Below, one piece after another: positions 1 through 5,489 of a DNA stretch of 26,413 nt. The stretch lies in IMG/VR virus record IMGVR_UViG_3300006101_000054, positions 1 through 26,413 of that record; one strand, written 5' to 3'. Under the pieces are notes generated by a model. That model was not told where the DNA came from. It was given only the letters and a program-made list of their open reading frames with translations, and did not search any database. Source of the stretch: a virus. Positions within the stretch are counted from its first letter, which is position 1. Each line of letters begins with the position of its first letter. The position numbers and the translations under genes are program-made.

Positions 1-101
1 TTACTAGGTGCGGTAATCACACAATAACTGAACGACATTATTCAGAATATTGCGGCAAAGGATGTACAAAACAAAAAGTAGAAAGGATTGAGAATGACTA
101 A
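1..101 (+). CDS. C-terminal end of an unidentified small protein (partial)
   Basis: An open frame enters from the left edge (codons start at base 3) and ends with TAA at 99-101. The 32 visible residues include one early Cys (RCGN) and a later CGKGC cluster followed by a Lys/Arg-rich tail, which could be the end of a small zinc-binding protein. The ribosome binding site and ATG of the next gene lie inside this frame, giving an 8-base overlap. That is the same close packing as the rest of this + strand operon and is the main reason to believe it is coding. The protein is too short to assign, and chance openness is possible. Confidence 0.45.
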   Translation, partial: TRCGNHTITERHYSEYCGKGCTKQKVERIEND

Positions 102-441
102 AGAAGAGCCTGTGGCATATTTCAATCCGCAAAAAGGCGGTTTTTATTGGGCAAAGCCAACAACAGTTGCCGCACCAATCACAGTTGATGTTGAGCCATT
201 GCCTCTCTACACTCACCCCAAAGGGTGCGATGAATGTGGGGTTGGTGGTGGTTATGCGTTGTATTGTGTCGGTTGCTATGAAAAGTTTTTTGGTACTAAA
301 GAATGGGTAGAGTTGACTGATTATGAAATCAAAGGTGTTCTAGGGTTAAGTGAATCTTGGGTTGGTGAAGATTGTAGTATTCCAGACATGATTGGATTTG
401 CTAAAGCAATAGAAGATAAGTTAAAGGATAAGAACACATGA
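94..441 (+). CDS. Small phage protein with CxxC pairs (hypothetical)
   Basis: This 115-residue protein of unknown function has an N-terminal stretch (EPVAYFNPQKGGFYWAKP ... PLYTHP) that resembles short leader-like segments often seen in phages of Burkholderiales. Two Cys pairs, CDEC near residue 46 and CVGC near residue 60, could bind one zinc. The C-terminal part (LTDYEIKGVLG ... FAKAIEDKLKDKN) resembles the short C-terminal segment of many small early phage proteins. I chose ATG 94 over the TTG at 88 because AAAGGA at 82-87 sits 6 bases before ATG 94 and would abut the TTG. The gene overlaps the next one by ATGA. The family resemblance is from memory; the function is unknown. Confidence 0.8.
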   Translation: MTKEEPVAYFNPQKGGFYWAKPTTVAAPITVDVEPLPLYTHPKGCDECGVGGGYALYCVGCYEKFFGTKEWVELTDYEIKGVLGLSESWVGEDCSIPDMIGFAKAIEDKLKDKNT

Positions 442-701
442 ACAAACATGAAGCACTAGAAACAATACAAACGTTTTTAGATAAGAGCAGCTACCATAAA
501 TGGAAAGAAATACAAGAGTCTATAGATTATTTAAAGGATAAGACATTAGATCAATCTCCTAGGTGGAAACCCTATCGTAATCTAACAGATAGAGAAACAG
601 TTCAGATATGGGTAGATATGCACTCACCTCTAAATAAACCAGAGTTTGAAAGACATTTGTTATTTATACAAGATAAACTTAAGGAGAAAAACATTGAATG
701 A
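438..701 (+). CDS. Small hypothetical phage protein
   Basis: This 87-residue charged protein with no Cys and no membrane segment is probably cytoplasmic and helical. Its C-terminal segment (LTDRETVQIW ... FERHLLFIQDKLKEKN) looks like a diverged copy of the end of the preceding protein: both have LTD plus an acidic helix and end in DKLK-(D/E)-KN. The start ATG overlaps the preceding stop as ATGA, which implies translational coupling. The end of the gene contains the AAGGAG ribosome binding site of the next small membrane gene. I do not recognise a function; it is likely an early or accessory host-takeover type gene by position. Confidence 0.75.
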   Translation: MNKHEALETIQTFLDKSSYHKWKEIQESIDYLKDKTLDQSPRWKPYRNLTDRETVQIWVDMHSPLNKPEFERHLLFIQDKLKEKNIE

Positions 702-804
702 AATCCTAGACTTATTGTTACTAGTAGCAGTTTTATTTACAGCTGCTATATGGATTACAGCGGTATTTTGTTTTATTATTTATAGCATAGGAAAATCAGA
801 ATGA
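694..804 (+). CDS. Tiny single-pass membrane peptide, TTG start
   Basis: This is a 36-residue peptide whose reading frame begins with TTG at 694. A perfect AAGGAG lies at 681-686, 7 bases upstream, so the TTG is a credible start; the overlapping ATG at 698 frame closes after two codons. Residues 4-31 form one long hydrophobic stretch (ILDLLLLVAVLFTAAIWITA ...) followed by a short charged tail ending in GKSE. It overlaps the previous gene by 8 bases and shares ATGA with the next gene (801-804), so it fills what would otherwise be a 100-base hole in a tightly packed operon. Function is unknown: an inner-membrane peptide, perhaps acting on the host envelope. Confidence 0.7.
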   Translation: MNEILDLLLLVAVLFTAAIWITAVFCFIIYSIGKSE

Positions 805-1052
805 AAGCATTCCCAAGCACACAGCCTTTATATAGTCCTGAAAAAGGAGCAGTAGTAGGTAGACAAAAGAATGGTGGTATGGATCTGAGAGATTGGTTTG
901 CAGGTCTTGCTTTAAACTCTATGTACACAAAGTATTGTGAACAAGCTCAAATGCACGGTTGGGATGATAATTGGAAAAACCTTGTAGCTAAAGACTGTTA
1001 CACAATAGCCGATGCAATGATGGAAGCTAAAAATGCCAAGACCAAAAAGTGA
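801..1052 (+). CDS. Small phage protein with MDLRDWFAG motif (hypothetical)
   Basis: This 83-residue soluble protein contains the central motif GGMDLRDWFAGLALN followed by a helical segment and a C-terminal YTIADAMMEAKN. This pattern is familiar from many small early phage proteins of proteobacterial phages, where no biochemical role is established to my knowledge. The start ATG overlaps the preceding TGA as ATGA. The last 20 bases overlap the next gene, whose start lies inside this coding region. The family call rests on recognition of the motif, not on a search. Confidence 0.8.
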   Translation: MKAFPSTQPLYSPEKGAVVGRQKNGGMDLRDWFAGLALNSMYTKYCEQAQMHGWDDNWKNLVAKDCYTIADAMMEAKNAKTKK

Positions 1053-1239
1053 TCTAACAGGTAGCAAAACCTATGGTATACGTCTTACTCTAAAACAAAG
1101 AGAAATGTTTCAAGACATAGGGGGTATTGATTGGTTAAGAAATTACCTTGACAGACAAATTAGATCAGAGGAGATACAACTAGGTATTTACCCTGATCCT
1201 GATAAAGTACCCACTAAAAAATTAATAAATAGATTTTAA
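1033..1239 (+). CDS. Small basic phage protein, MPRPKSDLTG family (hypothetical)
   Basis: This 68-residue protein has the N-terminus MPRPKSDLTGSKTYGIRLTLKQREMF, a central GGIDWLRNYLD and a charged tail. The (K/R)PKSDLTG...VRLT...GG..WLR pattern is common in small proteins of Burkholderiales phages; the 'RLT' strand followed by a helix recalls ribbon-helix-helix DNA-binding proteins, but I cannot confirm that fold. It overlaps the preceding gene by 20 bases. Its TAA stop (1237-1239) overlaps the stop of the convergent endolysin gene, so it is the last gene of this + strand operon. Confidence 0.75.
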   Translation: MPRPKSDLTGSKTYGIRLTLKQREMFQDIGGIDWLRNYLDRQIRSEEIQLGIYPDPDKVPTKKLINRF

Positions 1240-1655
1240 ACTATGGTAGCACCACTTTTTAATTGGGCTATGGTTAAACCGTTGGTATATTGAAAGTGAG
1301 CTAACTCTTTAAAGTGAATCCATTTGCCTGCCCACTCTAACCCACATTCAGACCCAATTAAACCTATTTGTTCCCAAACTGGGTGTGACCCATCCCAATC
1401 AGGTTTTCCGTTTACCAATGGAACAACATCCACAGCACAACGCCAATTGTGATAAGAATCACCAGGTCCAGCATTTGTGACAATTTTTCCTTCTGTGGTC
1501 CTTCCTTGAGCATAGAGAGCTGCTTGGCTTTCCATGTCTCTATACGTACTAGTAACAAGTATATCAATGCCTTTATCTTTACAAGACTGAATAAACTTTT
1601 CAACTCTTGTTTTAACTTCTGGAAGTAGTTCATTTAAATCTCTTGAGTTAATCAT
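1236..1655 (-). CDS. Endolysin, peptidase M15 (L-Ala-D-Glu / D-Ala-D-Ala peptidase type)
   Basis: This 139-residue protein is a single-domain peptidoglycan peptidase of the M15C/VanY-like kind, predicted to cleave the peptide stems of murein at lysis. Seen motifs are STYRDMESQAALYAQGR (residues 36-52), the zinc-ligand block SYHNWRCAVD (67-76; H69 and D76 the likely ligands) and ELAHFQY (117-123; E117 catalytic base, H120 third ligand). The usual Gly of the SxHxxGxAxD signature is R72 here. There is no signal peptide, so export depends on the holin just upstream, with which it shares ATGA. It is the terminal gene of the late operon. A frame nested inside it is discussed separately. Confidence 0.93.
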   Translation of the reverse strand: MINSRDLNELLPEVKTRVEKFIQSCKDKGIDILVTSTYRDMESQAALYAQGRTTEGKIVTNAGPGDSYHNWRCAVDVVPLVNGKPDWDGSHPVWEQIGLIGSECGLEWAGKWIHFKELAHFQYTNGLTIAQLKSGATIV

Positions 1656-2152
1656 TTTAATACCACTGGTGTTGATTGATGTAAAAGTTCGTCTTTCTTT
1701 TGACTACCTGCTGAAGAACCAAAATAAAAAGCAACTACGCCTGTCCAAGCAGTACCAAGTGAACCTAGCATAATATCAATTTGAGGCGTATGTTGTACCT
1801 GACCATACATTAATCCAAAAAGTATACCAAAGAAACCTCCTGTAATTCCTATGGCTAAGATAGGTGGTATCCAAGACTGAGTTGCTATTTGCATTGTTCT
1901 TGCAGAGCTTCTATCTTGTACAGCTAGTTGTTCAAAGTCTAGGTTAAGTTCTTGTGCTTTAGCTTTTAGAGCTATCTCAGCTTGTTGTACGGATGCTATT
2001 TGATCGGCAGTAAGTTTACCATCATCAAGCATCTTCTTAGCATCATCTTGAGATACACCTATTACTTTAGAAATTGCTTCGTATGCTAGACCACCAAAGG
2101 GTCCTGCAATAGCAGTGGCAATAGTAGGAGCAATTTGTGATAACCAATTCAT
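1652..2152 (-). CDS. Holin, 3TM GTA/phage type
   Basis: This 166-residue protein has an N-terminal amphipathic Ala/Gly-rich segment (residues 5-30), a charged helical middle (about 35-88) and two strong hydrophobic segments near residues 93-116 (SWIPPILAIGITGGFFGILF) and 126-146. This is the architecture of the 'holin of 3TMs' family (PF11351 by recognition), which forms inner-membrane pores that release the endolysin. It shares ATGA overlaps on both sides: with the frameshift extension upstream and with the endolysin downstream, and an AAGGA ribosome binding site precedes the start. Position directly before an M15 endolysin supports the role. Confidence 0.88.
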   Translation of the reverse strand: MNWLSQIAPTIATAIAGPFGGLAYEAISKVIGVSQDDAKKMLDDGKLTADQIASVQQAEIALKAKAQELNLDFEQLAVQDRSSARTMQIATQSWIPPILAIGITGGFFGILFGLMYGQVQHTPQIDIMLGSLGTAWTGVVAFYFGSSAGSQKKDELLHQSTPVVLK

Positions 2153-2412
2153 AATATATCCTTACAGTATTTAGGAACAAAACCAGTTTCTTTAAATATT
2201 TGAAAACATTCTAACGTTTTTGTGTCGCTATAAAAGCGTTTTCTAAACTCAAACTCTATCTCATGTTCGTATTTGTCTGCTTTATACATACGATCTATTT
2301 GAAACATTAACCCAACAATAACAAAGGTGACCACCAAAACTGCAATACAGATTGCAATTCTAATATTCCACCTCTCCATCCGTTCGTGATTTTTTCTTTT
2401 GTCAGCAACTTC
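2149..2412 (-). CDS. -1 frame extension of the upstream gene: transmembrane segment and tail
   Basis: This frame has 87 codons after the slippery site, beginning EVADKRKNHER and followed by a hydrophobic stretch (IRIAICIAVLVVTFVIVGLM) and a charged tail with two Cys. An internal ATG at 2379 would give a 76-residue protein, but no ribosome binding site precedes it. The basic KRKNHER just before the membrane segment continues naturally from the coiled coil encoded upstream. The frame ends in an ATGA overlap with the holin. All this suggests the segment is normally made as the C-terminal part of a 217-residue fusion through a -1 shift at 2412-2418. A homopolymer error in the assembly would give the same picture. 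Confidence 0.65.
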   Translation of the reverse strand, partial: EVADKRKNHERMERWNIRIAICIAVLVVTFVIVGLMFQIDRMYKADKYEHEIEFEFRKRFYSDTKTLECFQIFKETGFVPKYCKDIL

Positions 2413-2801
2413 TTTTTTTTTAATAGTTCATCTTGTATCTTTTGTTCTTTTTTTAGTTTCTCACGTTCTTTTTCAAACTCAGTCCATACAGCACCTAATT
2501 CTGGAGGAGATTGATATACAAGTAACTCCCTAAGTTCTGCTTCTGCTTGTTCTAATTGTTTTCGTCTAAGAACATTCTCAAGAGCTATTGCTTGTAAAGA
2601 TTTACCTTTTGGTGGATTTTTCTTTGTTTTTTCATCTTGTTTAATAGCTTGTTCTTGATGGTCAAAAAATGATCCGAGCGAAGTACTAAGTTCACGTGTT
2701 ATTTCAATAACTTCAGAACCTGTGCTTTTAGCATCTTTGTATAAGGCTATGCCTTGTTTAACAGCAGAAAGAGCAGCTAAAGCAAGAGTAAATGGTTCCA
2801 T
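2307..2801 (-). CDS. Coiled-coil phage protein, frame-0 product upstream of the holin
   Basis: In frame 0 this gives 164 residues. Residues 1-45 are mildly hydrophobic and helical (MEPFTLALAALSAVKQGIAL ...), and residues 60-131 form a long Lys/Glu/Gln-rich predicted coiled coil containing NPPKGKSLQAIALENVLRRK. Proteins of this type are frequent in podovirus late operons next to the holin, and from memory they usually end in a membrane helix. Here the frame-0 tail (after K131) is instead Trp/Leu-rich and ends abruptly (WWSPLLLLG), while the expected membrane helix is in the -1 frame. AGGGA lies 6 bases before the ATG. Function unknown; a lysis or morphogenesis accessory role is possible. Confidence 0.75.
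   Translation of the reverse strand: MEPFTLALAALSAVKQGIALYKDAKSTGSEVIEITRELSTSLGSFFDHQEQAIKQDEKTKKNPPKGKSLQAIALENVLRRKQLEQAEAELRELLVYQSPPELGAVWTEFEKEREKLKKEQKIQDELLKKKKLLTKEKITNGWRGGILELQSVLQFWWSPLLLLG
2412..2421 (-). other. Candidate programmed -1 frameshift site (A_AAA_AAG)
   Basis: A run of nine A on the - strand followed by G is read in frame 0 as TTA AAA AAA AAG. This creates the heptamer A_AAA_AAG at 2418-2412, the same slippery sequence used by E. coli dnaX. A -1 slip joins residues 1-130 of the upstream frame to the membrane-segment frame. I see no strong downstream stem-loop close by (only GCAAT-CTGT-ATTGC some 55-60 bases on) and no clear internal Shine-Dalgarno. Confidence 0.5.
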
Positions 2802-2803
2802 TT

Positions 2804-4150
2804 TTATCCCTGTAGTAGGATATTATTAGGTGTGTATTGGGTCATTACCCAATTTGTACCATTAGAAACTAAAGTACACCTATCTCCTGCAATTGCATTA
2901 AGAATAGCAGTTGATGCTGATCCACCTGCAATAGGAATTACATTTGAAGAAGCAGATACAACAGTAAAAGCTTGGTAGTTTTGTATGTTTAATACTCTAC
3001 CCGAATAACTAGAAGCAGTTGGTAGCGTAAGTGTACAAGTACCAGCATAGTTGTTAATCACCCACAAATCAGTTGTACTAAGACTATAGGTGCTTGTAGT
3101 CACAGTTGTAGGAGCAGCTATAGCTTGGGCACCAAGAGAAGTTAATGCTCCAGAAGCTGTTGTAGATCCAGTACCACCATAAGCTATTCCAATAGTTCCT
3201 ACGTCTCCTGAACCTAACAACGTGTTACCAGTAACAGTTTTAATGTTAGTTCCACTAACAAGAGTTGCTTGATATTGACTAAGAGTTGGTATATCAGTGC
3301 TAACTAAAGCTCTAAATGTAGGTGTAGTTGCTGATCCACTAGCAGGACCTGCAAACAATGTGTTAGGAGATTCAGTTGTTAAACTAATTGAAAATGAACC
3401 AGTTGTTGTAATTGTAGATGGGCTTACAGATAAAATAGATGGGACTGTCATTCCTACGCTCGTAACCGTACCAGTTCCGTAAGGTAAAGCAGGTATGTCA
3501 GCAGTAACCAATGCCCTAAATGTAGGAAAAGAACCAACACCGCTAGATGGACCAGCAAATATTGAATTAACAGCTTGAGTTGTTAGTGTTCCAGTTAGTG
3601 TTCCTGTAGTAGTAACTGGTGAATTAGTTACATTAAAAACTGAAGAGGGTAATGCAAGTCCAACACTTGTAACTGTTCCAGTAGTACCAGTAGAAGCGTT
3701 AATTGTTACAGTACCAGTGCCTCCAGTTGGAGATATAGTTATATTGGTACCAGCAACAATTTTATTGACAACAGTAGTCCAAGTGGGTGTACTTCCTGAA
3801 TTAGAAGTAAGCACTTGACCTGTAGTACCTACAGCAGTAAAAGCGTAAGCACCACCATTGCCATAAGCTACGGCACCAGCAGAAGGTACAGCAAAACCAT
3901 TAGTTCCACCATACGCTATTTTTAAAGGAGAACTTAACTTTAAACTTGTAAAGTTACCTGTTGATGGAGTAGTAGAACCTATAGCCGTATTGTCTATAGT
4001 ACCACCTGTTATAGTAACTCCATTAGAATTTTGACTAGCTAAAGAACCATATACTTTATTACTAAGCTTTTGAAACCAATCTCTCCAGGGGTAATTCTCC
4101 CCTATAGGATTCTGTGGAATCGGAATGTTTGAATTAGGATTAGTAGCCAT
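2804..4150 (-). CDS. Tail fibre protein with repeated GTVTSVG modules
   Basis: This 448-residue protein is Ser/Thr/Gly-rich with almost no charged residues after the N-terminus, as is typical of trimeric phage fibres. The N-terminal 35 residues (PWRDWFQKLSNKVYG) probably attach it to the tail. The shaft carries AYGGT motifs near residues 79-84 and 323-328 and two tandem modules (about 158-226 and 227-292). The C-terminal 90 residues (STYSLSTTDLWVINNYAG ... CTLVSNGTNWVMTQY) match a small beta-rich end domain common in phage fibres. It follows the ATP-grasp gene by 5 bases with no obvious ribosome binding site. It is a second receptor-binding candidate besides the spike at 16-18 kb. Confidence 0.85.
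   Translation of the reverse strand: MATNPNSNIPIPQNPIGENYPWRDWFQKLSNKVYGSLASQNSNGVTITGGTIDNTAIGSTTPSTGNFTSLKLSSPLKIAYGGTNGFAVPSAGAVAYGNGGAYAFTAVGTTGQVLTSNSGSTPTWTTVVNKIVAGTNITISPTGGTGTVTINASTGTTGTVTSVGLALPSSVFNVTNSPVTTTGTLTGTLTTQAVNSIFAGPSSGVGSFPTFRALVTADIPALPYGTGTVTSVGMTVPSILSVSPSTITTTGSFSISLTTESPNTLFAGPASGSATTPTFRALVSTDIPTLSQYQATLVSGTNIKTVTGNTLLGSGDVGTIGIAYGGTGSTTASGALTSLGAQAIAAPTTVTTSTYSLSTTDLWVINNYAGTCTLTLPTASSYSGRVLNIQNYQAFTVVSASSNVIPIAGGSASTAILNAIAGDRCTLVSNGTNWVMTQYTPNNILLQG
3275..3679 (-). repeat. Tandem protein repeat in tail fibre (two units of about 68 residues)
   Basis: Two consecutive units begin GTVTSVG(L/M), pass through TTTG(T/S)(L/F), LTT and (S/T)(I/L)FAGP(S/A)SG, and end PTFRALV(T/S)(A/T)DIP. 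The second unit is diverged at the DNA level, so this is an old duplication. Such units form beta-rich shaft segments in fibres. Confidence 0.8.
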
Positions 4151-4155
4151 AGTAA

Positions 4156-5487
4156 TTACTTATATTTAATGTCTTTACAATAGCCATTCTTTTGAAGTAG
4201 TGGAAGCATTTCTTCTAATTTTTCTCCTATATCATCTCTAACCATAGGAGAGTTAATCATACATATTTTTTTCTTAAAAGTATCATAAGCATCACATTTG
4301 GCATCATAAACAGTTTTGCCTGTACCAGAGACAGTCATTACATAACTACCAGCCGTAACTATACAAGGCTCTGTGTTTCTACCATCTTTACCTGGTCCAA
4401 AACCCATCTTAACTTCTGACAAATGGATGTTACTAGTAGCATCTTCCATTGTTAAATCAAAGATAGGGTAGCCTGTATTTTCTTTCTTTTTAACGTTGTT
4501 GTAAGGGTAGTCAGGTTGAGATACAACAATACCACAAGCAATGCTATCTTTAACTTTAAGGGTGTCTTTACCATCTAAAGAGTCAAGCATCCAACCAATA
4601 GGACAGCCTGTATGTAGAGCTTGTTGGATCTGGAATAGAGGCCATCCAGGACGAGTAGTAAACTCTAGGGGCCAGGGATTACCCTTATCATCAATGATAC
4701 AGTTAACGTCTATATAACCGCTGTAACCTATACCATGTAAAAAACCTTCTAAAGGTAATAAAACTTTTTCAGCTAACAAACTCTTCTGGGTATATCTCAT
4801 CACAGTACCTTGCTCACCAGTAGCAGGACCATGATCCCCAGACATTAGCTTCTTAAACTCCCAATTCTCAAGTATGTGTTTAGAGAATCCACCTAAACCA
4901 AACCATCCACCAACAGCCATCTCACAGCCTTTGTGGAACTCTTGTAGAACAAACTCACCATCGTAAGCATTGCTCTTCTTCCATTTGTTAAGCATAAAGA
5001 CCATATCACGCCAGTCTTTAGAACAATAGCTAAGAGCTTTATCTCCATCACCAACAGGTTTAGATACATAACGTTTGTTTTTATTAGCAAGTACAAGTGC
5101 TATAGCATCATCATACTTCTTAAACTTTTGCATAGGAATAGTAGCAATACCAGCTCTTTCAAATATAGCTGACCCGTATTCTCTATCTTGTTCCCATCTA
5201 GCACCTTCTACATTGCAGCCATAAATGGGGTATCCTTTACGTCTATAAGGTTCTATACGTTGTATATACCTGCTGTTATCAGTAACAAATATAAGATCAG
5301 CCCAGTCCATACTGGGTTCCCAATCAGGTACTTTCTTAAAACAATCCATACCATCACCGTTTTCACAGCGAGTACCATCAAAGTTGTTACGCATATACAC
5401 ACGTACATCGTGTCCGTAAGCAGCAGACTTGATAGCCAAGTCCATAGCAAATCCACAATCAAATTGGTCAATGATTAGAAGTTTCAT
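4156..5487 (-). CDS. PurD-like ATP-grasp ligase
   Basis: This 443-residue protein matches the whole layout of phosphoribosylamine-glycine ligase (E. coli PurD is about 430 residues). It has an N-terminal Rossmann-like start (MKLLIIDQFDCGFAMDLA) and an ATP-grasp core at about residues 100-290. The core contains RYVSKPVGDGDK (ATP-binding lysine K143), VLQEFHKGCEMAVGGW, and the metal site WPLEFTTRPGWP where PurD has LEFN.RFGDPE. The C-terminal domain has TAGSYVMTVSGTGKTVYDA and RDDIGEKL, as in PurD. The PurD glycine-rich N-terminal loop is not conserved, so the substrate may differ. Its place between an ejection protein and a fibre suggests a virion-linked or late metabolic role rather than ordinary purine synthesis, but that is inference. 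Confidence 0.82.
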   Translation of the reverse strand: MKLLIIDQFDCGFAMDLAIKSAAYGHDVRVYMRNNFDGTRCENGDGMDCFKKVPDWEPSMDWADLIFVTDNSRYIQRIEPYRRKGYPIYGCNVEGARWEQDREYGSAIFERAGIATIPMQKFKKYDDAIALVLANKNKRYVSKPVGDGDKALSYCSKDWRDMVFMLNKWKKSNAYDGEFVLQEFHKGCEMAVGGWFGLGGFSKHILENWEFKKLMSGDHGPATGEQGTVMRYTQKSLLAEKVLLPLEGFLHGIGYSGYIDVNCIIDDKGNPWPLEFTTRPGWPLFQIQQALHTGCPIGWMLDSLDGKDTLKVKDSIACGIVVSQPDYPYNNVKKKENTGYPIFDLTMEDATSNIHLSEVKMGFGPGKDGRNTEPCIVTAGSYVMTVSGTGKTVYDAKCDAYDTFKKKICMINSPMVRDDIGEKLEEMLPLLQKNGYCKDIKYK

Positions 5488-5489
5488 AA

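Noticed and set aside
88-93. TTG at 88 as the start of the CxxC protein
   Set aside because: The Shine-Dalgarno AAAGGA directly abuts TTG 88, leaving no spacing; ATG 94 has correct spacing.
4-216. Open frame on the - strand at the left edge
   Set aside because: It runs antisense to the CxxC-rich + strand gene and the partial gene before it, lacks a good ribosome binding site and is Cys/Trp/Leu-heavy in a way typical of shadow frames.
1160-1210. GATCAG...CTGATC inverted repeat near the end of the + strand operon
   Set aside because: Six-base arms are about 25 bases apart within coding sequence, with no T-tract; it does not act like a terminator.
3297-3482. + strand frame opposite the fibre repeats
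   Set aside because: Thr/Gly/Val-rich fibre codons leave the opposite strand free of stops; nothing supports translation.
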